Assembly (NCBI GenBank): GCA_017886205.1
Contig: JAFNEO010000053.1
Location: forward strand, 128,126 to 191,132
Direction: 5' to 3'
Source of the DNA: Candidatus Aminicenantota bacterium
Lineage (GTDB): Bacteria; Acidobacteriota; Aminicenantia; Aminicenantales; UBA8522
DNA length: 63,007 nucleotides
Shown: in pieces, positions 16,675-25,334 of the stretch
Position numbering within the stretch: the stretch's first letter is position 1
Layout: each line of letters opens with the position of its first letter
Made by a program: the position numbers and the translations under genes
Notes under the pieces: model-generated
Told to the model about the DNA's origin: nothing
The model's database searches: none
Seen by the model: only the letters and a program-made list of their open reading frames with translations

Positions 16675-17586
16675 ATGATCGCCGAAATCTCCGATCTGCA
16701 GTTTTCTTACGGACCTATCAAAGCCCTGGACGGAATCAGCTTGAACCTGGCCGAGGGAGCTGTCGGTTTGCTGGGCCCGAACGGCGCCGGGAAAAGCACA
16801 CTGCTTCGCATCTTGCTCGGATTCCTGGCCCCGCAGCACGGCCAGGGACGGGTCCTCGGTTTTGATATCCGGCTGGAGCAGGCGCGCATCCGTCGCCATG
16901 TCGGCTACATGCCGGAGGACGACTGCCTGATCCCCGGCATGGACGCCGTGACCTTCACGGCCTACTTCGGAGAGCTCTCGGGAATGCCGCGCCAGGAGGC
17001 GATGAAGAGAGCTCATGACGTCCTCTTTTATGTCGGGCTGGGGGAGTCGCGCTACCGCTTTCTCGAGACCTATTCGGCGGGGATGAAACAGCGCCTCAAG
17101 CTGGCCCAGGCGATCGTCCATGACCCCAAGCTGCTCTTCCTTGACGAGCCGACCAGCAACTTGGACCCGCAGGGACGCCGAGAGATCCTGGAGCTCATTC
17201 AGGACATTTCCTCTAAAAAAGATATCCAGGTTCTCATCTGCTCGCATATCCTCTCGGACATCGAGACGGTCTGCTCCGATGTCGTCATCCTGAACAAAGG
17301 CCGGTTGGCGGCGCAGGGGAAGCTCAGCGAGCTCCGGGAGCTCCACTATCGCCTCTATGAGATCAGGATCAAGGGAGAAGGGGAGGGGTTCACGGCCAGG
17401 ATCAAGGCGCTCGGCTGCCGTGTCGAGGAGACCGAGGACAAGCTCTTAAAAGTGTATGTACCCGCGGAAATGGACATCCGGGAAATCTTTCGGGTCGCCG
17501 AGGGAGAGAAGTGCCAGGTCCGTCATTTCGTCCGCAGCCGGACCTCGCTCGAGGACCTCTTCGCCCGGGCGGTGGGAGTCGATTGA
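16675..17586 (+). CDS. ABC transporter ATP-binding protein
   Basis: A 303-residue ABC ATPase of the ABC-2 export type. Walker A (GPNGAGKST, about residue 37), the signature region (YSAGMKQRLKLAQA) and Walker B (LLFLDEPTSNLD) are intact. The C-terminal 80 residues form the regulatory extension usual in this type. The gene follows an extended -10 element (TGATATAGA, 16633-16641) and a GGAAG site. It overlaps the next permease gene, so it is likely the partner of that permease. The cargo is unknown. A second ATPase/permease pair follows at once. Confidence 0.9.
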   Translation: MIAEISDLQFSYGPIKALDGISLNLAEGAVGLLGPNGAGKSTLLRILLGFLAPQHGQGRVLGFDIRLEQARIRRHVGYMPEDDCLIPGMDAVTFTAYFGELSGMPRQEAMKRAHDVLFYVGLGESRYRFLETYSAGMKQRLKLAQAIVHDPKLLFLDEPTSNLDPQGRREILELIQDISSKKDIQVLICSHILSDIETVCSDVVILNKGRLAAQGKLSELRELHYRLYEIRIKGEGEGFTARIKALGCRVEETEDKLLKVYVPAEMDIREIFRVAEGEKCQVRHFVRSRTSLEDLFARAVGVD

Positions 17587-18455
17587 TGACCATCCGGGAG
17601 AAAGGCTACGCGCACTGGGACGGGCAGTTGAGGGAACGGCGCTTCCCGTGGGCTCCGATCACCTGGCTGGGCATCCGTCTCGCTTTTAAAAAGAAATACT
17701 TCAAGTTCATCATCTTCAGCTCACTTGTCCCGGCGGTCGTCTTCCTCGTCGGCATTTACATCTCAGAGAGGATCGAAGATTTCCAGTACATGTTCAAGGG
17801 CAACAAGCAGATCCTCGAGGTCAACCCGGCCTATTTTAAAACCTACTTGAGCAGCGATTTCCTGCTTTTTATGATGGTGATGATCCTGGTGGTCAGCGGG
17901 GCCGGCCTGATCTCCGACGACCTGAAGCACAACTCCCTCCAGCTCTACTTCGCCCGTCCCCTGACCAAGAGAGGCTATCTCCTCGGAAAGGCGAACGTCA
18001 TCGTCTTCTTCCTTCTGCTGCTGACGCTCGTCCCCGGGCTGGTCTTTATCATTTTTAAACTTCTGTTCGCTGGAGACTTCCGCTTCCTGGCCTCCTATCC
18101 CTGGCTGCCGCTCTCGGTCATCGGCTATTCCCTGTTCGTCACCGGGTTCTTCTGCTCCTACACTCTCCTTTTTTCTTCTCTGAGCAAGAACAGAAGATAC
18201 GTCTCCATCCTGATCTTCGCGGTCTATCTATTCTCCGACATCCTCTTCGGCTTTTTCTATGAGAACTACAAAAAGCCGGCCTTCGCCCTGCTCTCGCTCA
18301 AGGCAAACCTCCAGCAGGTCGGATCCTGGTTCTTCAGGCTGAAGCCGGCCTACGCTGTCCCATGGTACTGGTCGCTCCTTATCCTCTTGGCCTTTGGCAT
18401 CGCTGCCAGCATCGTATTGAATAAGAAGGTCCGGGGCGTGGAGGTCGTTAAGTGA
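17586..18455 (+). CDS. ABC-2 type permease
   Basis: A 289-residue integral membrane protein with about six hydrophobic segments. It begins with a cytoplasmic stretch, then FIIFSSLVPAVVFLVGIYI, and a large loop before FLLFMMVMILVVSGAGLIS. GLISDDLKHNSLQLYFARPLTKRGYLLGK is the coupling-type segment found in ABC-2 permeases. The true start is the ATG at 17586 sharing a base with the upstream TGA; the open frame extends further upstream inside the ATPase gene. It pairs with the ATPase before it. Confidence 0.87.
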   Translation: MTIREKGYAHWDGQLRERRFPWAPITWLGIRLAFKKKYFKFIIFSSLVPAVVFLVGIYISERIEDFQYMFKGNKQILEVNPAYFKTYLSSDFLLFMMVMILVVSGAGLISDDLKHNSLQLYFARPLTKRGYLLGKANVIVFFLLLLTLVPGLVFIIFKLLFAGDFRFLASYPWLPLSVIGYSLFVTGFFCSYTLLFSSLSKNRRYVSILIFAVYLFSDILFGFFYENYKKPAFALLSLKANLQQVGSWFFRLKPAYAVPWYWSLLILLAFGIAASIVLNKKVRGVEVVK

Positions 18456-19378
18456 CGGCCGTGATTGAGACCTCGAAGTTGTCCAAATGGTACGGCAACG
18501 TTCTCGGGCTGAGCGATGTCAGCCTGGAGATAGAGCCCGGTGTCACGGGACTCCTTGGGCCCAACGGAGCCGGAAAGTCGACCTTCCTTAAGCTCATCAC
18601 GGGACAGATCAGGCCGAGTATCGGAACCGTCCGGATCTTTGACCAGAAGGTCCAGAACAACCAGGCGCTGTTCAGCCGCATCGGGTTCTGTCCGGAACAC
18701 GATTCGTTCTACGAGGAGATGACCGGCTGGGTTTTTCTGACCAGCCTCCTTAAGCTGCAGGGTTTTTCAGCGGGGGAAATTCGGTCGCGGGCAGAAAAGG
18801 CTCTGGATATCGTCGAGCTGAGCGCCGACAAGGACCGGCTCATCCGGGCCTACAGCCGCGGCATGCGCCAGAGGCTCAAGTTCGCCCAAGCCATCGCCCA
18901 TGACCCGGAGGTCATCATTCTCGACGAGCCGCTCAGCGGCCTGGACCCGCTGGGAAAACGAAAACTTATCCGCCTGATCAAAGCCTACAGGGAAGAAGGG
19001 AAGACAGTGATCGTCTCGAGCCACGTCCTTCCCGAGATCGAGGCCCTCACCCGGACCATCATTCTTATCCATCAGGGCAAGGTCTTCGCTAAAGGCGATA
19101 TCCATTACATCCGCGACCTCATCGAATCGCATCCCCATATGGTGTCGATCCGGTGCGACAACCCACGGGGGCTGGCGGGTCAACTGCTGGGAGAAGATTA
19201 TGTCCTGAAAGTGCGTTTCGGCCCGGACCGTAGGTCTGTCCTTGTCGAGACGAATAACCGGGACAAGTTCTTTGCTCTTCTTCTTTCACTGCTTGTCAAG
19301 AATCAGATGGAGGTCGAGGAGATCACTTCGCCCGACGACAACCTCCAGGCCGTCTTTGATTACCTTGTGGGGAAATGA
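18452..19378 (+). CDS. ABC transporter ATP-binding protein (second pair)
   Basis: A 308-residue ABC ATPase with Walker A GPNGAGKST, signature region YSRGMRQRLKFAQA and Walker B VIILDEPLSGLD. It resembles the first ATPase of the cluster, so the cluster probably arose by duplication of an ATPase/permease pair. The GTG start overlaps the permease stop (GTGA). Its stop lies one base before the second permease gene. Two ATPases and two permeases could form one heteromeric exporter or two separate ones. Confidence 0.9.
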   Translation: MTAVIETSKLSKWYGNVLGLSDVSLEIEPGVTGLLGPNGAGKSTFLKLITGQIRPSIGTVRIFDQKVQNNQALFSRIGFCPEHDSFYEEMTGWVFLTSLLKLQGFSAGEIRSRAEKALDIVELSADKDRLIRAYSRGMRQRLKFAQAIAHDPEVIILDEPLSGLDPLGKRKLIRLIKAYREEGKTVIVSSHVLPEIEALTRTIILIHQGKVFAKGDIHYIRDLIESHPHMVSIRCDNPRGLAGQLLGEDYVLKVRFGPDRRSVLVETNNRDKFFALLLSLLVKNQMEVEEITSPDDNLQAVFDYLVGK

Positions 19379-19379
19379 C

Positions 19380-20192
19380 ATGACGTCCATCCCTCCCACC
19401 GATTTTCGCTCTTTTCTGAGCTCTGTGGGACGTGTCTTCGCGGTCTTTTTCCGGCAGGGACGGAAGGCCCGACGGACGCGTTTCTTCTTCCTTTTCAGCT
19501 TCCTTCCCGTCGCCGTCTCCCTGGTCATCAAGTTCAACCAGGTTTTCTCGGGAAAGCCAGGTCGAGAGGGAGGCTATCTCTTTACGAACCTGATCATGCT
19601 CTTTTATTTGCAGATGATCATCCTCATCCTAGCCCTGTTCTACGGAACATCGGTCTGTTCGGAAGAACTGGAAGGAAAGACGCTGGCCTATCTCATTACC
19701 CGACCTATTCCCAAGGCGGCCATCGTCCTGGGTAAATATGCGGCCTACATGGCCGTCATGACCGGGATGGTGATCTTGGGCCTCATTTTCTCCTTTTTTG
19801 TACTCAATGTCGACCGACTCCTCGACCCCTCGCTCTATGGTCTACTGGGCCGCTACCTGGGGGTCCTGATCCTCGGGCTGATGGCCTATGGGGCCTTTTT
19901 CACTTTTTTGGGGAGTTCTCTGAAGCGGTCGATTTTTTTCGGGCTGCTTTTCAGTTTTGGTTGGGAAAATGTCATCCAGTATTTCCCGGGATCGACCCAG
20001 CGGCTGGCGATCGCCCACTATCTGAAATCATTCCTGCCGGCGACCTCTTCCGGCCGCTTTTCTTTCCTGACTTTCCGCCTGGAACCAACCAAGCCTGGCC
20101 TCGCCCTCCTCATGTTGTTCGCTATTGCGGCCGCGTTCCTGGCGCTAGCCTGCCTGTTCTTTTCTAAGAAAGAATATAGTCTCGAAGATTAG
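19380..20192 (+). CDS. ABC-2 type permease (second pair)
   Basis: A 270-residue membrane protein with about six hydrophobic segments, including LIMLFYLQMIILILALFYGTS and YMAVMTGMVILGLIFSFFV. The segment SVCSEELEGKTLAYLITRPIPK is the same type of coupling region as ISDDLKHNSLQLYFARPLTK in the first permease. The start is the ATG at 19380, directly after the ATPase stop; the open frame upstream lies within the ATPase gene. It closes the four-gene exporter cluster and converges with the lipoprotein gene two bases away. Confidence 0.86.
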   Translation: MTSIPPTDFRSFLSSVGRVFAVFFRQGRKARRTRFFFLFSFLPVAVSLVIKFNQVFSGKPGREGGYLFTNLIMLFYLQMIILILALFYGTSVCSEELEGKTLAYLITRPIPKAAIVLGKYAAYMAVMTGMVILGLIFSFFVLNVDRLLDPSLYGLLGRYLGVLILGLMAYGAFFTFLGSSLKRSIFFGLLFSFGWENVIQYFPGSTQRLAIAHYLKSFLPATSSGRFSFLTFRLEPTKPGLALLMLFAIAAAFLALACLFFSKKEYSLED

Positions 20193-20194
20193 TC

Positions 20195-21187
20195 CTAGTC
20201 CTGCTCCTGTTCTTCCTGAGGCTTTGTGACTTTCATCTTTTGGCTGAGGCTCTGGATCAGTGCTTCGGGGATATTGGCGGAAATCTTGACGTGGTCGGAG
20301 GCCGAACCGATCTCGATCTTGTTCAAAAGCTCGCCCAATTGGGGTTCCTTGGCGGCAGCCCCCGCACCCAGCGCCCTAAAACCGTTCAGGGCGTCGGCCA
20401 TTTGCTTGTTCTTGGCCTCATCCGGGCTCATGGCTTTGATCTCGGCCAGAACATTCTTGTCCTTGTAATCGAAGGACAAGATGATCGACCGGATATCGGA
20501 GAAGGCTCCCAGCATCGGATTCTGAGAAGAAGCCTGCTTCATAGCGTCCGGAGGAATGGAGAGCCCTCCCCAGACCATGGCGGCCGTGTTCATTCCCTTG
20601 AGCAACGGCGAGAGACTTTCGCTCTTCCAGACGTTGTCGGCCTTCTTCTGCTGGACATCGATGACCTTCCTGACGGCGGCGTCGGTGCCAAAGAGGATGT
20701 TGGATTCGTCCAGGAAAACGCCGCTCACCGGTTTCTTTTCTCCGGTCGCAGCGGCCTTATAGATGGTGTATCCGCTGTACTCCTCGATGGTCAGCTCGCC
20801 ACGCTCTTTCTGGAGCAGCGCCAGCAGCTTCTCCTTTTCATATTTCAGGTTGACCAGGCCGACGCCGTCCATCTCTTTCTGCCCAAAATCGCCCAACACG
20901 GCGCCGACGAAATAAAAGACGTCTTTCTGAGGGTCGACACCGGAGGTTTGGACGAACTCATCGTACTTGGCCTTGTTCTTGTTTTCGGCGATGGCTTTGG
21001 CGCTGGCATCGGTCTGCATAATCCGGTGGATGTCGATGACCAGCACTCCCTTGGACTCACTGGGGAGAAGGGAAAGCATGTCCCCGGCCTTGGCCGATCC
21101 GGCCTTGGGAGCCGTAGCCTTGGCGCAGGACGACAGGCCAAAAACTACCAGGAGCACTGCAAACAGGATCGCCGTTTTCTTTTTCAT
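20195..21187 (-). CDS. lipoprotein of unknown function
   Basis: A 330-residue protein with a lipoprotein signal (KTAILFAVLLVVFGLSSC, lipobox LSSC). The mature part has a two-fold look: SLLPSESKGVLVIDIHRI near the start, and later LNKIEIGSASDHVKISANIP. In between are segments such as GVFLDESNILFGTDAAVRKV. The layout resembles DUF3352-like surface proteins, but I cannot be sure of the family. No catalytic motif is seen. It has its own promoter (21242-21270) and a small hairpin in its leader. Confidence 0.75.
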   Translation of the reverse strand: MKKKTAILFAVLLVVFGLSSCAKATAPKAGSAKAGDMLSLLPSESKGVLVIDIHRIMQTDASAKAIAENKNKAKYDEFVQTSGVDPQKDVFYFVGAVLGDFGQKEMDGVGLVNLKYEKEKLLALLQKERGELTIEEYSGYTIYKAAATGEKKPVSGVFLDESNILFGTDAAVRKVIDVQQKKADNVWKSESLSPLLKGMNTAAMVWGGLSIPPDAMKQASSQNPMLGAFSDIRSIILSFDYKDKNVLAEIKAMSPDEAKNKQMADALNGFRALGAGAAAKEPQLGELLNKIEIGSASDHVKISANIPEALIQSLSQKMKVTKPQEEQEQD

Positions 21188-21216
21188 TCTGTCTCCTCCT
21201 CGTTCTTCATCCTATG

Positions 21217-21235
21217 AACGCCCGTGCTGGGCGTT
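21217..21235 (-). other. hairpin in the lipoprotein leader
   Basis: AACGCCC and GGGCGTT pair around a five-base loop, just after the promoter and about 30 bases before the start codon. It could slow decay of the message or be an operator; it is too short to say more. Confidence 0.45.
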
Positions 21236-21241
21236 TTCCTG

Positions 21242-21270
21242 ACTATATCAGAACGGCCGGCCGAGGGCAA
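21242..21270 (-). promoter_or_regulatory. promoter of the lipoprotein gene
   Basis: On the minus strand TTGCCC (21265-21270) and TATAGT (21242-21247) are 17 bases apart, with an extended -10 TGA before TATAGT. Confidence 0.65.
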
Positions 21271-21384
21271 TCTTTTTTTAGCGCTGAAATAGGCATGAAA
21301 CATCCAGATGGGGGGATGGCCAAGACAAATCGGAGGCTCTTTCCAGGGAGCCTGTTTTGTGCTATTGAATTCATGGAGAGGACA

Positions 21385-21948
21385 ATGAATATCCAACAGA
21401 CGCCGTTCCAGGAGCTCGTCCGCAACCGCCGCAGCGTGCGGCGCTATCTCGACAGCCCGGTGGAGCGGGAAAAAGTCCTGACCTGCCTGGAGGCCGCCCG
21501 ATTAGCGCCCTCGGCCGAGAACGTCCAGCCGTGGCGTTTTCTGGTCATTGACGACCCGGGCGTAAAGCAGCAATTTGCCGCCGCCGCCTTTTCCGGGATC
21601 TATTCATTCTCCCGGTTTGCCGCCAAAGCGCCGGTGCTGATCGTCATCCTCGCCCGGCCGGACCTCCTGGCCAACCGCATCGGCAAGCACATCCAGGACG
21701 TCTCCTTCTATCTCATCGACGTCGGCATCGCCGGTGAGCACCTCGCCCTCCAGGCGGCAGAGCTCGGCCTGGGAACGTGCTGGATCGGGTGGTTCAACTC
21801 CCGAAGAACCCGCAAGCTCTTTAATATCCCGCGGCAGTTCAAGATCGTATGCCTGATGGCCCTGGGATATCACGAGGGGAGGCCGGCCCGCGAAAAGAAT
21901 CGGAAAACTCTGGCCGAGATCGTCTGGTTCAATCGCCTGGATAAATAG
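21385..21948 (+). CDS. nitroreductase-family flavoprotein
   Basis: A 187-residue FMN-dependent oxidoreductase of the nitroreductase superfamily. Family features are the N-terminal ELVRNRRSVRRYLDSPVE, ARLAPSAENVQPWRFLVID and the late GLGTCWIGWFN. The length suits a single-domain dimeric enzyme using NAD(P)H. The substrate cannot be told; many members act on quinones, flavins or nitroaromatics. The start follows GGAGAGGACA; an in-frame ATG 12 bases earlier lacks such a site. Confidence 0.87.
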   Translation: MNIQQTPFQELVRNRRSVRRYLDSPVEREKVLTCLEAARLAPSAENVQPWRFLVIDDPGVKQQFAAAAFSGIYSFSRFAAKAPVLIVILARPDLLANRIGKHIQDVSFYLIDVGIAGEHLALQAAELGLGTCWIGWFNSRRTRKLFNIPRQFKIVCLMALGYHEGRPAREKNRKTLAEIVWFNRLDK

Positions 21949-22261
21949 CGGGTGCCTCCGCCATCGGGCTTCGGTTCGAAGAGGCGACATCTGTCCTCGG
22001 GGAGGGACATCTCGGGCTAAAAGTGAGGCCGGGACTATCCCTTTTCAGGCAATCCGGGAGTCCCGACCTGGCATAAAATTTGCATCTAAAAAGGTGATGG
22101 ATGTGTTACAATTTAAGACAAGAATGGCTAACGGCAGACGACCATGGCTGTCCGGTGTGGCGGTGGCTAAATTACTAGTAATTTGATATAATCGATAGGA
22201 ATAGTATGTTAGCCTCACCGTAGGAAAGGCATTCGGGAAGGAAAGAGTAGAGGAGGGAACG
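21949..22261. other. 313-base intergenic region with hairpin and promoter
   Basis: No gene is seen here. The first half holds a 7-base inverted repeat, CGGGACT (22030-22036) and AGTCCCG (22059-22065), not followed by a T-run. The second half holds the palindrome and extended -10 promoter described at 22169-22192. An AGGAGGGAA ribosome-binding site ends the region. Confidence 0.6.
22169..22192 (+). promoter_or_regulatory. extended -10 promoter overlapped by a 16-bp palindrome
   Basis: TGATATAAT at 22184-22192 is an extended -10 element. Directly upstream, bases 22169-22184 form the perfect palindrome AAATTACTAGTAATTT, which fills the spacer. The -35 region is weak (TGGCTA). A dimeric regulator bound there would block or replace polymerase contacts. 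The promoter reads into the 1020-residue gene. Confidence 0.65.
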
Positions 22262-25200
22262 ATGCCCAAAAAGTTGAGATTCTCAACCTGGCTGTTTATA
22301 TCGACCTTGGCCGTTTTTCTCTTAAGCCCGGCGCTCGAGGCCCAGTATTTCGGCCGGAACAAAGTCCAATACAAGACCTTCGATTTCCGGATCATCAAGA
22401 CCAAGCATTTTGACGTCTATTACTATCCGGAATTCAGGGGTGTGGCCGAGGAATCGGCGCGCCTGGCCGAACGCTGGTACGCGCGGATCTCGCGCATGCT
22501 CGGCCACGAGCTCAAGGGGCGTCAGCCGCTGATCCTGTATTCGAGCAGCCCGCATTTTCAGCAGACGACCGCGCTTTCCGGGCTGATCGGCGAGGGCACT
22601 GGAGGCGTTACAGAATCTTTAAAGCGCCGGATCATCCTGCCGGTGGGCTCCTCGCCCTATGAAACCGACCACGTCATCGGTCACGAACTCGTCCATGCTT
22701 TCCAGTACGACATGACCTCGGAAGGCGGTCCGGGCGCGGGCGGGGGGATGAACCCAGGCCTCGCCCGTGTTCCCCTCTGGTTCATCGAAGGACTGGCCGA
22801 GTACCTGTCCATCGGGTCGGTCGACCCGCATACGGCGATGTGGATGCGGGACGCCAGCCGCCGGAACTTTATCCCGGCGATCAAGAAGATGGACAACCCT
22901 TACAAGTACTTCCCCTACCGCTATGGGCAGGCGCTGTGGTCCTACATAACGGGCCGGTGGGGAGACGAAACGGTCTCCCGTCTGATGAAGAGCGTCGGCC
23001 GCGTGGGCGACCTCGAAGCCGTGGCCACCAAGGTCCTCGGCGTTTCCTACGAGCAATTGGGCAAGGACTGGCAGGAGGCTTACAAGAAGGCTTATGAGCA
23101 GGTCCTCCCGCAGACTCAGCTGTCCGACCCGGCCAGCCGGGCTCTGATGAAGGGCGAAGAGGAGAACCCATACAACGTTTCGCCCGCCATCAGCCCTGAT
23201 GGCAAGAACATCATGTTCCTGTCCACCCGGGACCTGTTCTCCATTGACCTGTACCTGGCCGACGCCCAGACCGGGAAGATCAAGAAAAAGATCACCCAAA
23301 CGGCTGTCGATCCGGAGTTTGAGAGCATCCAGTTCATCCGCTCCGCCGGCGCCTGGGACCCCCGGGGAAAGAGGTTCGCCTTTGGCGCGATCTCCAAAGG
23401 CAAACCTGTCCTGACTTTCTTCGACATTGACAAGGATAGGATCGTCGAGGAGATCGAGTTTGAGAACATGGACGAGATCTTCAGCCCCACCTGGTCCCCG
23501 GACGGACGCTTCATCGCCTTCTCCGCTATGATTGGAGGCAAGTCCGACCTTTTTCTTTATGACCTGAGTTCGAAAACCTCGAAGCCACTGACCGCTGACT
23601 TTTTTGCCGACCTCCACCCGAGCTGGTCACCGGATGGACGGTCCATCGCCTTCGTCACTGACCGCTTCACTACAGACCTCGCGCTGCTGAGCATCGGCGA
23701 CTATGAGCTGGCGCTCGTCGACCCGGCCTCTGGAAAAATCGAACGGCTCCCGGCCTTCTCCGCGGCCAAGAACATCAACCCGCAGTGGACGCCGGATTCC
23801 AAAAGCCTGATCTTCCTGTCCGATCAGAGCGGCAAGACGGACATCTACCGCCTCGAGCTCGGAAGCCAGAAGCTCTACCAGTTGACCAACCTCTACACCG
23901 GCGTGAGCGGGATCACCGACCTCAGCCCGGCCCTCTCGGTGGCCGAAGGGACCGGCCGCCTGGCCTACTCCGGCTATGACGGAGGCTACTACACTATTTA
24001 CGTAGTCGATAAGCCGGAGGCTCTTCAGGGCAATTCCAGCATCGCCACGTTCGGCGGAAAACTGCTATCCGTCCTGCCTCCGCGAGAACAAGCAGGGGGG
24101 GCCCTTCTCGGTCTGCTGAGGAACCCGCTGTTCGGGCTGCCCGAACAGGTCGAATTCCCAGAGTCCACCTACAAGCCCAAGCTCACCCTCGACTATGTCG
24201 CCCCGCCTCAAATCGGCGTGGGAGCTGACCGGTTTGGAACATACACCGGAGGGGGCGTCGGCCTCTTCTGGACGGACATGCTGGGCTATCATTCCCTCGG
24301 GACAATCGTTCAGACCTCGAGCCGGCTCAAAGACCTGACCGGAATTCTCAGCTATCAGAACTCCCGGCGCCGGTTGAATTGGGGCGCCGTGGTCGGCCGC
24401 ATTCCCTATGTTTATGGAGGGTATCAGGTCTATTTCGACCCACAGGAACAGGCCTATATCGAAGAGGAGATCCTTTTCTGGCAGATCAACTATCAGCTCT
24501 CGGGTTACCTGGCCTACCCGCTCAGCCAGGTCCAGAGGGTGGAAATGTATGCGGGTTATCAATTGATCGATTTCGACTCGGAGATGATCAAGCAGGCCTA
24601 TACGTTCGACGGAATCCCGCTCTACCGCGATATCACCAAGCTCCCCTCTGCACCGAGCATCAGCTATGCCTATACGTCCCTCGCCCTAGTCTATGACAGC
24701 GCGCTCTTCGGCGCGACCGGGCCGATCCTGGGTCAAAGCTACATATTTGAGGTGATGCCCACTTACGGGTCGTTCAACATGTACACGATCATGGGCGACT
24801 ACCGGCGCTATTTCGTTCCGGTCAGGCCGTTCACGCTGGCCTTCCGGGCCCTTCACTACGGACGCTACGGAAGAGACGCCGAAGACGAGCGGATGTACCC
24901 GCTCTACATCGGCTATGAGAGCCTCGTCCGAGGCTACGATTATTATTCTTTCTCCTACAATCAGTATCCGGGAGGTTCGGGCTTTGACACAAGCCGGCTG
25001 TTCGGCTCTAAGATGCTCGTCGCCAACGCCGAGCTTCGCTTTCCCCTGTTCGGTGTCCTCGGCATCGGGAAAGGCTATTATGGGGTTTTCCCGGTCGACA
25101 TGATCATGTTCTACGATTGGGGAGTCGCCTGGAACGAGGACGCGGCGGGTCAGAACAATAAGCCAAAATTCTTGGGCGGCAACCGCAAGCCTGTCTCCAG

Positions 25201-25324
25201 CGCCGGCATCGGCCTCCGGGTGAATGTCTTTGGCTATCTGGTCGTGGGCGTCAATTACGTCAAGCCTTTCGACCGGCCGGACAAAGGTTGGTATCTCCAG
25301 TTCAGCTTCTGGCCGGGATTCTAG
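22262..25324 (+). CDS. exported metallopeptidase, TolB-like propeller and outer-membrane barrel fusion
   Basis: A 1020-residue protein in three parts. After a signal peptide (about residues 1-27, cleavage near LEAQ) comes a gluzincin-type peptidase domain with HELVH (141-145) and a downstream glutamate in WFIEGLAEY (about 174-181). The middle (about 300-620) has several WD40/PD40 repeats of the TolB type: SPDGKNIMFLS, SPDGRFIAFSA, SPDGRSIAFVTD and TPDSKSLIFLSD. The C-terminal 380 residues are beta-rich, resemble BamA/D15 surface antigens (YESLVRGYDYYSF, LRFPLFGVLG) and end in Phe, as outer-membrane barrels do. It probably sits in the outer membrane; the substrate is unknown. Confidence 0.85.
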   Translation: MPKKLRFSTWLFISTLAVFLLSPALEAQYFGRNKVQYKTFDFRIIKTKHFDVYYYPEFRGVAEESARLAERWYARISRMLGHELKGRQPLILYSSSPHFQQTTALSGLIGEGTGGVTESLKRRIILPVGSSPYETDHVIGHELVHAFQYDMTSEGGPGAGGGMNPGLARVPLWFIEGLAEYLSIGSVDPHTAMWMRDASRRNFIPAIKKMDNPYKYFPYRYGQALWSYITGRWGDETVSRLMKSVGRVGDLEAVATKVLGVSYEQLGKDWQEAYKKAYEQVLPQTQLSDPASRALMKGEEENPYNVSPAISPDGKNIMFLSTRDLFSIDLYLADAQTGKIKKKITQTAVDPEFESIQFIRSAGAWDPRGKRFAFGAISKGKPVLTFFDIDKDRIVEEIEFENMDEIFSPTWSPDGRFIAFSAMIGGKSDLFLYDLSSKTSKPLTADFFADLHPSWSPDGRSIAFVTDRFTTDLALLSIGDYELALVDPASGKIERLPAFSAAKNINPQWTPDSKSLIFLSDQSGKTDIYRLELGSQKLYQLTNLYTGVSGITDLSPALSVAEGTGRLAYSGYDGGYYTIYVVDKPEALQGNSSIATFGGKLLSVLPPREQAGGALLGLLRNPLFGLPEQVEFPESTYKPKLTLDYVAPPQIGVGADRFGTYTGGGVGLFWTDMLGYHSLGTIVQTSSRLKDLTGILSYQNSRRRLNWGAVVGRIPYVYGGYQVYFDPQEQAYIEEEILFWQINYQLSGYLAYPLSQVQRVEMYAGYQLIDFDSEMIKQAYTFDGIPLYRDITKLPSAPSISYAYTSLALVYDSALFGATGPILGQSYIFEVMPTYGSFNMYTIMGDYRRYFVPVRPFTLAFRALHYGRYGRDAEDERMYPLYIGYESLVRGYDYYSFSYNQYPGGSGFDTSRLFGSKMLVANAELRFPLFGVLGIGKGYYGVFPVDMIMFYDWGVAWNEDAAGQNNKPKFLGGNRKPVSSAGIGLRVNVFGYLVVGVNYVKPFDRPDKGWYLQFSFWPGF

Positions 25325-25334
25325 CAGACTGCGG

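Noticed and set aside
15793..17346. A 517-codon open frame on the minus strand
   Set aside because: It is antisense to the permuted mutase and the first ABC ATPase, both of which have clear motifs; no family is visible in it.
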